NCBI GenBank assembly: GCA_934096945.1
Contig: CAKOND010000001.1
Coordinates: 80,032-144,031 of the forward strand
Length of the DNA: 64,000 nt
Reading direction: 5' to 3'
DNA from: an uncultured Bacilli bacterium
Lineage (GTDB): Bacteria > Bacillota_I > Bacilli_A > RF39 > UBA660
Positions 24,771 through 34,238 of the stretch are shown here, piece after piece (position 1 is the stretch's first letter; each line of letters starts with the position of its first letter). Under the pieces are notes generated by a model that saw only the letters and a program-made list of their open reading frames with translations, had not been told where the DNA came from and ran no database searches. Position numbers and translations under genes: made by a program.

Positions 24771-24847
24771 TGGTGGAGAATGTGGGGCTCGAACCCGCGA
24801 CCTCCACGGTGCAAGCGTGGCGCTCTAGCCAACTGAGCTAATTCCCC
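24771..24847 (-). tRNA. tRNA-Ala (anticodon UGC)
   Basis: A complete cloverleaf can be drawn. The acceptor is GGGGAAT/ATTCTCC with the G3-U70 pair that identifies alanine tRNAs. The D arm contains GCTCAGTTGGCTAGAGC. The anticodon stem CCACG/CGTGG carries the loop CTTGCAC (anticodon TGC). The T loop is TTCGAGC, and CCA is encoded. The T stem has one C-A mismatch. It lies between rpoZ and the pseudouridine synthase. Confidence 0.95.
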
Positions 24848-24889
24848 AGGAACAAGAATATCTTATCATATTTTGATAAAATAATCAAG

Positions 24890-25099
24890 TCATTTTTGCA
24901 CATCTTCGATAATTTTTATTAACCCTGCTTCAATTTCCTCAAGAGCTCTACCTAAACTCTTCTTATTTTTATAATCAGTTTCTTTCATTTGAAAATGATT
25001 ATTTTGAAGCATTTGTTTACTTCTCTTTGAAGCAACATGAACTAATTTGTACTTAGAATCCACGATGTTTAATAACTTATCAATTGATGGATATAGCAT
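24890..25099 (-). CDS. rpoZ: RNA polymerase omega subunit
   Basis: 69 residues promoting assembly of RNA polymerase. MLYPSIDKLLNIVDSKYKLV matches the N-terminus of omega, ASKRSKQM is the core ASKRARQ-like helix, and KSLGRALEEIEAGLIKI is the conserved C-terminal helix. The ATG at 25099 is eight bases after GGGAG; the GTG at 25108 overlaps that site. It is not next to gmk as in many Bacilli. Confidence 0.9.
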   Translation of the reverse strand: MLYPSIDKLLNIVDSKYKLVHVASKRSKQMLQNNHFQMKETDYKNKKSLGRALEEIEAGLIKIIEDVQK

Positions 25100-25190
25100 A
25101 ACATTCACTCCCTTTTCACTAATATGATACTCATATTATTAAAATTAATCAAGCAAAATGACAAAATTTGACACATTTTTTACACTTTAG

Positions 25191-25556
25191 CTAATTTAGA
25201 ATAGTAACATTAACTTTATCATTTTCTTTTGTAAGCTTAATTTTAATATCATTTAAACTACTTTCCTCATCCCTAGGGTCTATAACTACACCATTTGCAT
25301 TAACAATAATTGCACTCTTTTCTACTAAATCTCCCACAGTTACGTATGCAACCATTTCTTTATCAAATAAACTCTCATCACTTATTGCATATAAACTTGC
25401 TTGCTTTTCAATCGCATCTAACTTTTCCTTATAAAGTTCTTCTTCAAAATTAACAGCTACTTTACCAGAAACAACCCAAACTGCTGCAAAATAACCAATA
25501 CTAAAAACTGCCAAAACCACCACTAGTTCAATTACTGTATAACCATTTTTCTTCAT
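25191..25556 (-). CDS. Type IV pilin-like (prepilin) protein
   Basis: 121 residues with a prepilin leader: MKKNG, then YTVIELVVVLAVFSIGYFAA, where cleavage after Gly5 and the Glu at +5 are standard, though +1 is Tyr rather than Phe. A long N-terminal helix and a small C-terminal domain (VTVGDLVEKSAIIVN, then VNVTILN) follow. It starts four bases after the preceding gene ends. No pilus assembly genes are nearby. It is related in design to the pilin at 59 kb (both have VTVGDL/ELIE). Confidence 0.8.
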   Translation of the reverse strand: MKKNGYTVIELVVVLAVFSIGYFAAVWVVSGKVAVNFEEELYKEKLDAIEKQASLYAISDESLFDKEMVAYVTVGDLVEKSAIIVNANGVVIDPRDEESSLNDIKIKLTKENDKVNVTILN

Positions 25557-25559
25557 ATT

Positions 25560-26519
25560 CTACTTACCCTCCATTTTACTATGTCCACGCAATTCCCACA
25601 AAGGAAACTCACTTCTTATCTTAACTATTTCTGTAAGCATTCTTTCTTTTAACTTATTCCCTTTAAATTCAAACAATCTCACTACAGTTTCTTCCAAAGT
25701 ATTCTTAGCTAGTTCTTCTTCATTTATTTTATTATATAAATAAGGTATAACAATATTCACATCAACAAATTCTATATCTTTTTTCTTAAATACATAATAG
25801 CTTCTAAGCATTTTGATAAATCTTTTATAAGCTTTTATATTATGATGATATAAATTACTTCCCAAAGCAATATATTCTCTTGTTGTAAATTTTTTATAAT
25901 TTGTATCTTTATAATATTTATCTATTCTCTTTTTATTACTAAGCTTATTACTTACAATTTTTTCTTCACTTATAACATAATCTTTTTTATAATAAAACTT
26001 TAACATTTTAAATATATTGCTTTTTTCCCTAACATCTTTACAAAGTTCATTAAAATAATTTATATCAACTACACCATACGCTATTATAATACCATCTACA
26101 AACTTATAAACTTTACTCCAATAATCAACATACTTCCTTATTTTATTATCTTTTAAAAACTCATCAATTTTAATATCCTTAGGTATTTCTAAAGTATCAT
26201 TTAACCATAATATACGTTTATCTTTTAAATAATTTATTAAATTTCTATTATTATTTAAACTTTCCATTGAACTTTTCTTAATCATTTCTTTTAAAGCTAA
26301 ATAATCTTTCATATCTAAAGACTTAATTATCCCTTTAGCATAACTATCTTTAACATCATCTATTAAATTTATAAGTTTATCTTTTTTACTTTTAGTGTCA
26401 TTAATTTTTTCATAGTTATATATATCACACAAATTATTATAATCATTTATTATATTAATTAATTCATTTTTCTTAAGTTTATTTAAATATTCTTTATAAT
26501 TTAAATCACTTTGAAACAT
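25560..26519 (-). CDS. Uncharacterised helical protein, 319 residues
   Basis: A soluble Lys- and Asn-rich protein, predicted almost entirely helical. The N-terminus (EYLNKLKKNELINIINDYN) looks like a SAP-type or similar short helical motif. The C-terminal FPLWELRGHSKME resembles a motif seen next to SEC-C zinc motifs, but no SEC-C cysteines are present. Probably co-transcribed with the downstream pilin-like gene, four bases apart. I do not assign a function. Confidence 0.65.
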   Translation of the reverse strand: MFQSDLNYKEYLNKLKKNELINIINDYNNLCDIYNYEKINDTKSKKDKLINLIDDVKDSYAKGIIKSLDMKDYLALKEMIKKSSMESLNNNRNLINYLKDKRILWLNDTLEIPKDIKIDEFLKDNKIRKYVDYWSKVYKFVDGIIIAYGVVDINYFNELCKDVREKSNIFKMLKFYYKKDYVISEEKIVSNKLSNKKRIDKYYKDTNYKKFTTREYIALGSNLYHHNIKAYKRFIKMLRSYYVFKKKDIEFVDVNIVIPYLYNKINEEELAKNTLEETVVRLFEFKGNKLKERMLTEIVKIRSEFPLWELRGHSKMEGK

Positions 26520-26663
26520 ATTATCACCACACGATAATATTATATAACAATTTCAAATATTTTTCTATGGTAATTATGTGAAATTTCAATATTTCTTTTC
26601 AACAACTTTAGATTTATTATTAAATTTTGAATCTAAATAACTTTTTTACTTTTTTATTTTTAT

Positions 26664-26879
26664 TCAGTCCTCAATTACTATATCTAAAACATATTTAAAA
26701 TCATCAAAACTTACATCAGTACTTTCAATATCATAATATATACCATTATCTTCAAACTCTGCAAAATATATATATTCATATTTATAAATAATTATGTCTT
26801 TATTTTTAATATTTGATGTTTTATTTAAAGTATTGAATATTTCTTTAATAATAAAATCTTCATAATAATAAAGATACAT
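26664..26879 (-). CDS. Possible small acidic protein, 71 residues
   Basis: MYLYYYEDFIIKEIFNTLNK opens a Tyr-, Asp- and Ile-rich peptide. No ribosome site precedes the ATG, and no family is recognised. It may be a remnant, since the adjacent 26.9-27.3 kb gene is broken. Confidence 0.3.
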   Translation of the reverse strand: MYLYYYEDFIIKEIFNTLNKTSNIKNKDIIIYKYEYIYFAEFEDNGIYYDIESTDVSFDDFKYVLDIVIED

Positions 26880-26939
26880 TATTTTAGCAATATTTTCACT
26901 CTTCTTTTTTAAAAAGTTTCAAAAAAACAATTAGTTTTT

Positions 26940-27334
26940 TCATTTACTAATTGTTTTTAGAAAAGATTTTAAATTGTTAGCACTAACACCTAAACCACTA
27001 GATGCAAACTACAAACTAGATAAACATTTTTGTTATCAAAAATATTACCCATTACAAAGCTTGACACTGGATGGGCTGCTATTTTCCACCAAATTGGATA
27101 GGCTATAACAACATTTTCATCAAGTATTTCTTTTGGGACTATTTCAAAAATATCAGCATCAAGTTTTTCTGCTATTTGTTCTGATATCTTTTTAGTATAA
27201 TTTTGCAATGAAAAATAAACAACTAAAGTTTTACCACTTAATACTTTATCACTCACTTCATTTTTATCACTCTTTAATCGAACTTCAATAACTGTTACTA
27301 TCAAAAGTACTGCAGTAAGTATTATCATTATCAA
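26940..27334 (-). pseudogene. Flavodoxin-like gene with deletion and frameshift
   Basis: After a hydrophobic leader, SGKTLVVYFSLQNYTKKISE and AYPIWWKIAAHPVSSF are the FMN phosphate-binding and W-containing loops of a flavodoxin_4-type protein. The frame then shifts: it reads CSLHLVV and stops, while another frame continues FASSGLGVSANNLKSFLKTI to a stop at 26940-26942. The segment between the YPIWW loop and the FASSG strand is too short, so bases were lost. The 5' end overlaps the preceding dehydrogenase by 50 bases, as if a deletion joined the two. Confidence 0.7.
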
Positions 27335-28274
27335 TTAATTTTTTGTATTTATAAAATCCTTCCCCGCTAGACTTACCAAGTTTTCCTTCGTCAATATAAG
27401 TTTTGAGTAACTTTTCCATGCCTTTAAAATTATATGGTGCTAAAAATTTTGGAATTTTAACATACATAAGAACAATATCATACGCCGTTTTAAGTCCAAC
27501 TGTATCAAGTATTTCAAATGGTCCTTTTGGCGCACCAGTTCCCCTTTTCCACGCTGTATCAATACTTTCAACATCGCTTATACCATTTACAAAAAGATCA
27601 AGCCCAGAAAATAAAAAAGGTATTAACATCGAATTAAGTAAATATCCAGACTTTTCTTTCATAACTGGAAGAGGTATCATTCTAATGCTTTTAGCAAACC
27701 TTATTACTTCTTCAAAATATACTCTATTTGTACCCTTATGCATCATTACTTCTACAATATTATTTTTCCAAATTGAATTAGCAAAATGAAGAGCTAAGAA
27801 CTTATTCTCTCTTTTAGTAAATTTAGCAAGTTTACTTGGAAGCATCGTAGATGAATTAGTAACCACTAAAGTTTTATCTGGAAGAAGTGGGGCTATTTTT
27901 TCATACATTTCTTTTTTAGCATTAAAGTCCTCACTCATAGATTCAATAACCAAATCAGCATCATACACTGCCTTTTCTAAATCAAGTTCAAGGTTAATTT
28001 TATTTAATACCTCATTAACTATTTTTAAAAGCTTACTAGCATTAAAATTATCAAAATCAGCAATACCCAAGGACCAGGTATTTACATTTTTTTCTTTTTT
28101 CATTATATTTATAGCCTCAATATAAGATTTTTTTACATTTTCAAGTTTCTTTTTACATCTTTTAATACTTTCCTCACTTCTTAAATAAATTGTCACATTA
28201 TATCCTGAAAAACACGTTTGAAAAGCTATTTGACTACCAAGTACTCCACCACCTAAAATTGTAATATTTTTCAT
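27285..28274 (-). CDS. 3-hydroxyacyl-CoA dehydrogenase family protein
   Basis: 329 residues. The Rossmann NAD site is ITILGGGVLGSQIAFQTCFSG (about 4-24), followed by VIESMSEDFNAKKEMYEKIA and TNSSTMLPSKLAKFTKR (catalytic Ser/Asn region) and LALHFANSIWKNNIVEVM, where the usual FFNP reads FANS. The C-terminal domain has SGYLLNSMLIPFL and GTGAPKGPFEILDTVGL. It reversibly oxidises 3-hydroxyacyl-CoA or a related beta-hydroxy acid. The tail after GEGFYKYKK is probably run-on sequence created by the neighbouring deletion. GTGGGG ribosome site. Confidence 0.88.
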   Translation of the reverse strand: MKNITILGGGVLGSQIAFQTCFSGYNVTIYLRSEESIKRCKKKLENVKKSYIEAINIMKKEKNVNTWSLGIADFDNFNASKLLKIVNEVLNKINLELDLEKAVYDADLVIESMSEDFNAKKEMYEKIAPLLPDKTLVVTNSSTMLPSKLAKFTKRENKFLALHFANSIWKNNIVEVMMHKGTNRVYFEEVIRFAKSIRMIPLPVMKEKSGYLLNSMLIPFLFSGLDLFVNGISDVESIDTAWKRGTGAPKGPFEILDTVGLKTAYDIVLMYVKIPKFLAPYNFKGMEKLLKTYIDEGKLGKSSGEGFYKYKKLIDNDNTYCSTFDSNSY

Positions 28275-28395
28275 AAATACCCCACTTTCAAATTAATTAT
28301 ATAATAAAAGTATTGTAAAAACAACACTTACACATCTATTGACTATTTAAAAAAAGCACTAATTTATTTATTATTTATAAACTAGTATCTAAAAT

Positions 28396-30327
28396 TTATT
28401 TTTCTTCCAAATATTTTACAATATCTTTAGTTATTTTACTAGCTCCATAATAAAAAGCATCATTTTTTCCATTTTTATGAGAAACATTAGGTGAAATAAC
28501 CACAATACTATATTTAGGATCTTCAGATGGATAAAAACCAGCAAAAGTTGAAGAAATAGTTGCGGTATCAACATATCCATCACCATCAGTATCTAAAAAA
28601 GATTCACTTGTCCCAGTTTTACCAGCAAAATCTAAACCTTGAGGCACATAAAACTTACCAGTACCTTCGCTTAAAACTAGTCTCATTCCCTCTTTTATTC
28701 TACCTAAAGCTTTCTCTTCCAAATCAACCTCATTTAAAATATTTACTTCATTTTTTAATACCAAATCATCTTTATTTCTAATTTCTTTCATTAAACTAAG
28801 TGCCATTCTTGTTCCACTAGCAACACTATTAATATACTGCATAACCTCTACCGGAGTATAAGTATCATATTGACCTATTGCGAGGTTAAGAAGCAAATCA
28901 TCAGCTATGGTTGAACCAATAATGCCAATTCTTTCATCAGGTAAATCAATTTCAGTTTTAACGCCCAGACCAAAACTAGCAAGCATATCTCTATATATTT
29001 TAAAATGTTCTTCCGTTGCATTTAATTTCATATTAGGTTTATAACTTTTACCTGTAAGTCCAATTGCAATCATATATTGATAATAATTTGATGAATTAGC
29101 AAGTGCTGTCAAATCATTTACTTTTCCCAGTCTTTTAAAACTACATTTCTGTGGCACAAATTCAAGTTTTACACAAGAATCAACTATATATGCTCCGGGA
29201 GTAATCAAATTATACTTATAGCCCACTCCAATAGTTGCCCCTTTAACAGCACTACCAATTGTATAAGATTTATTAATAGCATTTAAACTAATATCACTAA
29301 AAGTATTATCATCATTTAATCTTTGTCCTGCTAAAGCCAAAATTGCACCTGAAAGAGGATCACTAATAATAGCATAACTATCTTTAAAATATTCTGTATT
29401 GCCATATTTTTTACCTAAATTTATTTTATCTTTAATTATTTCTTCAACCTTAATTTGCAAATCAATATCAATAGATAAAACTAAGTCATTTCCTTTTTTG
29501 GGATCTTCTATCTTTACTAATTTATAATCATTTTCTACTTTATATTTAGCTTTTTCTCCCTTTAAATATTCTTCATATTCTTTTTCTAAATAACTTAAAC
29601 CAACCATATCAGTAAGTTCATAGCCTTCATTTAAATAATAATCTTTATTTTCTTTAGTTATTGCACCTACCTTACCAAATACATTTTTTAAAGTATCCCC
29701 ATAAGGATAAATTCTCTCCCATGTAATTTCTCCCGTAACCCCTGAAATATTACTTTCAATCACTTTAGCAAATTCCTCTTCACTTACATTTTTTATAATT
29801 TCTTTTTTACTATAAACATAACCCTTATTCATTAAACTATATATATGTGCTACTTTTTTTGTACTTTCATCATAATTTATCATTTCATTTGTTATTCTAT
29901 CTAATTTAAGTTTTTCTAACGTTTCATTACTTATTTTTCTTTCTTGATACAATCTATACTCATTACTTGTAATCAACTCTTTTCCATTGTTATTAGTAAC
30001 CAAATAATATTCTTTAAGTTCTTTTTCACTTCCTTCTTTTGAACTAATTATTTTTTCTAAGCTTTCCGCTATTTTAAGTTCATCTTCACTTTTTATACCT
30101 TTAATTTTATTATAATATATTGTTTTTACACCAATATTATCCACTAAAACTTTCCCATTAGTATCAAGTATTCTCCCTCTTGGACTGCTGGCTCCCCTTA
30201 CATAAACTAAAGTTTTTTCTATTAATTTTTCTTCATAATAAGAATAGTTAGATAAAATAAAACCCAACTTTACAGCAAATATAATAAAAATTAATATTAT
30301 AGAACTTAAAAAAACATACCTTTTCAT
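28396..30327 (-). CDS. Class B penicillin-binding protein (transpeptidase, PBP2-like)
   Basis: A 643-residue bitopic protein. One membrane helix (about 3-24) precedes the pedestal domain, which contains RGASSPRGRILDTNGKVL (about 44-60). Transpeptidase motifs: SAVK (S-x-x-K, in TIGSAVKGATIG), SSN (S-x-N, in LANSSNYYQ) and KTGTSES. No PASTA domain, unlike the PBP at 61.2 kb. It likely crosslinks glycan strands with a SEDS partner. The start at 30327 (MKRYVF) places the helix at the N-terminus; an in-frame ATG lies 33 bases upstream. Ribosome sites are weak at both. Confidence 0.93.
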   Translation of the reverse strand: MKRYVFLSSIILIFIIFAVKLGFILSNYSYYEEKLIEKTLVYVRGASSPRGRILDTNGKVLVDNIGVKTIYYNKIKGIKSEDELKIAESLEKIISSKEGSEKELKEYYLVTNNNGKELITSNEYRLYQERKISNETLEKLKLDRITNEMINYDESTKKVAHIYSLMNKGYVYSKKEIIKNVSEEEFAKVIESNISGVTGEITWERIYPYGDTLKNVFGKVGAITKENKDYYLNEGYELTDMVGLSYLEKEYEEYLKGEKAKYKVENDYKLVKIEDPKKGNDLVLSIDIDLQIKVEEIIKDKINLGKKYGNTEYFKDSYAIISDPLSGAILALAGQRLNDDNTFSDISLNAINKSYTIGSAVKGATIGVGYKYNLITPGAYIVDSCVKLEFVPQKCSFKRLGKVNDLTALANSSNYYQYMIAIGLTGKSYKPNMKLNATEEHFKIYRDMLASFGLGVKTEIDLPDERIGIIGSTIADDLLLNLAIGQYDTYTPVEVMQYINSVASGTRMALSLMKEIRNKDDLVLKNEVNILNEVDLEEKALGRIKEGMRLVLSEGTGKFYVPQGLDFAGKTGTSESFLDTDGDGYVDTATISSTFAGFYPSEDPKYSIVVISPNVSHKNGKNDAFYYGASKITKDIVKYLEEK

Positions 30328-30383
30328 ATTATTTAGTATTCCTTTTTTTACAAATTTCATACAATATATTAAGGTGATTAATA

Positions 30384-30647
30384 ATGTTTAACATAATTGG
30401 TGCATATATAAATAAATTAACTAAAGAAGATGTAAATAAATTTGCCATTTCAAAGGGAGCCAATCTTTCAAATGAAGAATTAGATTTTACATATTCATTT
30501 ATTAAAAAGAATTGGAAAGATGTCTTAAAAAATCCTGCTATATTTGATATTGAAAGATACTCAAAATATTATCAAAAAGATAATTTTAACAAAATAAAAC
30601 AAGTATTTAATGAATACTATCAAAAATTTAGTTCTTACATAAAATAG
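30384..30647 (+). CDS. Small helical protein, possibly DUF2624-like
   Basis: 87 residues: MFNIIGAYINKLTKEDVNKF, GANLSNEELDFTYSFIKKN and a C-terminal helix. The arrangement (short helices around an x-LS-x-EE-x pattern, then F-D-x-E-R) faintly resembles the YqfT/DUF2624 family of Bacilli. AAGGTGAT ribosome site; divergent from the PBP gene; a strong terminator follows. Family assignment is weak. Confidence 0.55.
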   Translation: MFNIIGAYINKLTKEDVNKFAISKGANLSNEELDFTYSFIKKNWKDVLKNPAIFDIERYSKYYQKDNFNKIKQVFNEYYQKFSSYIK

Positions 30648-30651
30648 AAAT

Positions 30652-30682
30652 AAAACTGTTAGGAATTTTCTAACAGTTTTTT
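30652..30682 (+). terminator. Rho-independent terminator
   Basis: AAAACTGTTAG and CTAACAGTTTT form a perfect 11-bp stem followed by T. Confidence 0.85.
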
Positions 30683-30742
30683 AACATTTATAAATTAAAT
30701 AGGGTGATACCAAATAACTTAATCTTTATCAGCCACATTTAC

Positions 30743-32497
30743 TTATTTTCTATTTATTTTTAAATCATTAATATAATCCATAAAGTCTTTTTGACTCATT
30801 GTTGTAGTTTCACCACTTCCAAATAATCTAAAACTTATTTCTTTATTATCTACTTCCCTTTGACCTAATATTAAAGTTATAGGTATTTTTTTCATTTGAC
30901 TTTCTCTCATCTTATATGAAAGTTTTTCATCTCTTTCATCAATTTCTACTCTATAGTCCGCATCAAATAGCATCTTATATACTTCTCTTGCATAATCTAA
31001 ATGATATTCATTATTAACAGGAATAACATTTATTCCAACCGGAGCAAGCCAAAGTGGTAAAGCTCCTTTTGTTTCTTCAAGAAGCATAGCAATAAATCTA
31101 TCAATTGAGCCAAGTATCGCTCTATGTATTACAACTGGAGTTTTCTTTTCTCCATTTACATCTATATAATAAAGTTCAAACTTTCTTGGTAATAAAAAGT
31201 CAAGTTGAATAGTTGAAAGTGCTACTTCATTACCAACAGCTGGTTTAATTAATATATCAAGTTTTGGCCCATAGAATGCTGCTTCCCCTTTAACTTCAAT
31301 ATAATCTATCCCAATATCATCAAGTACTTTTCTAAGTGCTTCTTCAGCATTATTCCACATATCATCATCTTGGAAATATTTTTCTTTATCTTCTGGATCT
31401 CTTAGTGACAAACGACATTTATAATTTTTAAAAGCAAAATCTTTATAAACATCCATGATTAAATCAAGAACGCCTTTAAATTCACTTTCAATTTGTTCAG
31501 GTGTTACAAAAATATGTGAATCATTTTGAGTAAAGCATCTAGCTCTTTCAATACCTTTAACAGCCCCAGCAGCTTCATATCTAAAGTCATTAGCTACCTC
31601 AGCAATTCTAACTGGTAAATCTTTATATGAATGTAAGAAATTCTTATACATTACCATATGATGTGGACAATTCATAGGTCTAAGTACATAAGCTTCATTA
31701 TCCAGTTCCATTGCTGGGAACATATCATCTTTATAATGATCCCAATGTCCACTTGTTTTATAAAGTTCTACACTACCTAAATCTGGTGTATGAACATGTT
31801 TATATCCATACTTAATTTCTTTATCAGTTATATAATTTTGTAGTGTTCTCCATAAAGTATAACCGTTTGGAAGCCACATAGGTAGTCCTTTTCCCACTAA
31901 ATCAGACATCATAAATATTCCTAAATCCTTACCTATTTTTCTATGATCTCTTTCTTTAGCTTCTTCAAGTTCTTTTAAGTGAGCTTCAAGAGCTTCAGGT
32001 GTATCAAAACATACCCCATATATTCTTTGTAGCATATGATTTTTTGCATCATTTTTCCAGTAAGCACCACTTACTTTAAGTAATTTAAAGTTTTTAAGTC
32101 CTTTAACAGTATCTACATGTGGTCCACGACATAAGTCAGTAAAATCACCTTGAGTATAACATGAAATTACCGTTTCATCTTCATCCATTCTAGATATTAA
32201 ATCTATCTTGTATGGATCATCTTTAAACATATCCAAAGCCTCATTTTTACTTATTTCATGTCTAACTATTCTCTTTCCATCCTTAGCTAATTTTTTCATT
32301 TCTTTTTCGATTACTGGTAAATCATCTTCATTTAAAGTTTTACCACCAAGGTCAATATCATAATAAAAGCCTTCTTCAATAACAGGTCCAACCCAAAACT
32401 TAGCTTCGGGATATAAATGTTTTACAGCTTGCGCCATAAGATGTGCACATGAATGATTCATTACACTTAACTTTGCATCTTCTTTAATATTTATCAT
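30743..32497 (-). CDS. thrS: Threonyl-tRNA synthetase without TGS domain
   Basis: A class II synthetase of 584 residues. The second editing-type domain begins SVMNHSCAHLMAQAVKHLYP (zinc-site HSxAH pattern) and includes CRGPHVDTVKGLKNFKLLKV. The catalytic core has MNCPHHMVMYKNF, RIAEVANDFRYEAAGAV (motif 2) and HRAILGSIDRFIAMLLEE (motif 3). The C-terminal anticodon domain ends at about 584. The usual N-terminal TGS domain (about 60 residues) is missing: the ATG at 32497 has a clear AAGGAAG site and sits just after the T-box terminator. Confidence 0.96.
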   Translation of the reverse strand: MINIKEDAKLSVMNHSCAHLMAQAVKHLYPEAKFWVGPVIEEGFYYDIDLGGKTLNEDDLPVIEKEMKKLAKDGKRIVRHEISKNEALDMFKDDPYKIDLISRMDEDETVISCYTQGDFTDLCRGPHVDTVKGLKNFKLLKVSGAYWKNDAKNHMLQRIYGVCFDTPEALEAHLKELEEAKERDHRKIGKDLGIFMMSDLVGKGLPMWLPNGYTLWRTLQNYITDKEIKYGYKHVHTPDLGSVELYKTSGHWDHYKDDMFPAMELDNEAYVLRPMNCPHHMVMYKNFLHSYKDLPVRIAEVANDFRYEAAGAVKGIERARCFTQNDSHIFVTPEQIESEFKGVLDLIMDVYKDFAFKNYKCRLSLRDPEDKEKYFQDDDMWNNAEEALRKVLDDIGIDYIEVKGEAAFYGPKLDILIKPAVGNEVALSTIQLDFLLPRKFELYYIDVNGEKKTPVVIHRAILGSIDRFIAMLLEETKGALPLWLAPVGINVIPVNNEYHLDYAREVYKMLFDADYRVEIDERDEKLSYKMRESQMKKIPITLILGQREVDNKEISFRLFGSGETTTMSQKDFMDYINDLKINRK

Positions 32498-32520
32498 TTT
32501 TCTTCCTTCTTTCAAAAAAT

Positions 32521-32711
32521 AAAAAAGAATGGTGTGCAAGGAGCCTTTTGGGCGGTACCATCCTTTTATTAACTTAATTTTGATAACGGATTTTAACCGG
32601 AGCTTATTAGCCCTCTTAGAAAGTAGTAATTAATAATGTATCTATTAGTTCTCACCATCCACTAATTCTCTTTAAGAAAACATTTATTAATCGTGTCTTT
32701 CCTCATTGATT
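32521..32711 (-). promoter_or_regulatory. T-box riboswitch of thrS
   Basis: A full-length leader. Stem I spans about 100 bases with GGTGAGAAC in the distal part and a specifier bulge containing ACT (Thr). The T-box sequence AAAGGATGGTACCGC follows. The terminator pairs ATGGT and ACCAT arms before six T. Uncharged tRNA-Thr should favour readthrough. Confidence 0.9.
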
Positions 32712-32717
32712 TAACTC

Positions 32718-32746
32718 ATATTACCACAATACTAAACAAATTTCAA
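32718..32746 (-). promoter_or_regulatory. Promoter of thrS leader
   Basis: TTGAAA, 17 bases, TAATAT on the minus strand, immediately after the LCP gene stop. Confidence 0.6.
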
Positions 32747-32747
32747 G

Positions 32748-34178
32748 TTAATTTGCTAATATTTTATTAATTTTTTCTTTTGCATCATCTACTGTTTTAT
32801 AATCGGGCTTCATAACATAGAGTTTAGAACCTTTATAACTATAAACATAATCCATTGCATCATATCCATTCACACCAATTGATTCAATTGACCATGAACT
32901 ATTATCTTTTAACTGCATTTTAATAAGTTTAGTTATATCATCATCACTTACATTTGTAACAAATTTTCCCTTCAAAGAACTAAGTAAATTAACATAATTA
33001 GTAATTATCTTGGGACTCATTGCCTTATTTATTAAAGCAGTTAAAACTCTTTGTTGATTTTCTCCTCTCGTTCGATCTCCTTCTTTAAATGACTTTCTTT
33101 CTCTAGCAAATGATAAAGCCTTTTTACCATCTAAATAATTATCCCCTTTTTGATATACATAACCATCTTGAGAAGTAAATGCATATAAAGAATCTACTGT
33201 AATACCATCTAAAGCATCCACTATGTCAACTAATGATGTAAAATTAACCTTAACATAATAATTAATTTTAGTATCAAATAAATCTTCAATAGTATTAATA
33301 CTTTCATTAATACCATATATACCTGCGTGCGTAAGTTTATCATATTCGCCATTCTTATGAAGTTTAACATAATAATCTCGAGGAATATTAGTAAGAAGTA
33401 TTTCTTTTTTAACAGGATTTACCGTAATAATCATATTTACATCACTTCTAGACACTTTATTTACGCTTCCATAAGTATCAATACCTGAAACATAAATATT
33501 AAACGAATTATTAGTTACATCTACAATTTTCCCTATTTTTTCTAACTTAACATCTATTTTAATAGTTTCAATTTTCTTAAGTAATGCATATCTTTCACTA
33601 TTTTCTTCCTTCAATATATCCAATTGTGCTTCTTCCATTATTATAGCACTTACTTTCTCATTATTTAAATCATTAATTAAATTTTCAGTATTATTTTCTA
33701 TATTACTTGTAAATTCCACTTTTTTCTTTAGCCTACTAATTACTTTACTTAACCCTTCATTTTCTTCCGGATTCATAAAACCAATACTTTTTCCTTCAAG
33801 CTCCCTGAGCTTATTTATATTACTATTATTAAGAACAAGTATATTATAGCTTTCAGTTTTATATTCACTAAACCCAAATGACTTTAAAAAGTTCATAGTA
33901 TTAAGTCCATAATTTATACCCAAAGTCATAACAACAATTAAAAGTAGTGCAAAAAAACCTCCGAATATATTTTTTACCTTTCCTTGACTCAACAAAAGCC
34001 ATCCTGTTATTAAATCTACTAGTATTACTAAAATTATAAATACTAGAAAATATTCTAACGGAAATACATTTATAAAATATACTAAACTACCCACCATAAT
34101 ACTAAGTATACCAATAAGTATACATAAATACTTTTTAAAACTCATACCACATTTTTTCTTATTACAAATTTTTTTCAT
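32748..34178 (-). CDS. LytR-CpsA-Psr (LCP) family glycopolymer ligase
   Basis: A 476-residue membrane protein. After two or three N-terminal helices (about 12-85) comes an unusual domain of about 110 residues resembling a solute-binding-protein lobe (LRELEGKSIGFMNPEE, LINDLNNEKVSAIIMEE). The LCP domain follows: SGIDTYGSVNKVSRSDVNM, LTNIPRDYYVKL (catalytic Arg-Asp), THAGIYGINESINTIEDLF, and LSFARERKSFKEGDRTRGEN with its arginines. LCP enzymes attach teichoic acids or other polymers to peptidoglycan. The predicted transcript start (promoter at 34194-34222) lies downstream of the ATG at 34202, so I use 34178. Confidence 0.9.
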   Translation of the reverse strand: MKKICNKKKCGMSFKKYLCILIGILSIMVGSLVYFINVFPLEYFLVFIILVILVDLITGWLLLSQGKVKNIFGGFFALLLIVVMTLGINYGLNTMNFLKSFGFSEYKTESYNILVLNNSNINKLRELEGKSIGFMNPEENEGLSKVISRLKKKVEFTSNIENNTENLINDLNNEKVSAIIMEEAQLDILKEENSERYALLKKIETIKIDVKLEKIGKIVDVTNNSFNIYVSGIDTYGSVNKVSRSDVNMIITVNPVKKEILLTNIPRDYYVKLHKNGEYDKLTHAGIYGINESINTIEDLFDTKINYYVKVNFTSLVDIVDALDGITVDSLYAFTSQDGYVYQKGDNYLDGKKALSFARERKSFKEGDRTRGENQQRVLTALINKAMSPKIITNYVNLLSSLKGKFVTNVSDDDITKLIKMQLKDNSSWSIESIGVNGYDAMDYVYSYKGSKLYVMKPDYKTVDDAKEKINKILAN

Positions 34179-34193
34179 ATACATCACAATTAG

Positions 34194-34222
34194 AGTATAC
34201 ATAACTTAAGAGCAAAAATCAA
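34194..34222 (-). promoter_or_regulatory. Promoter of the LCP gene
   Basis: TTGATT, 17 bases, TATACT on the minus strand. Confidence 0.5.
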
Positions 34223-34238
34223 GTCAATACCAAATATT

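Noticed and set aside
24701..24832. N-terminal extension of the pseudouridine synthase frame through the tRNA-Ala gene
   Set aside because: It is the tRNA read in frame; GGAGG and ATG at 24700 mark the true start.
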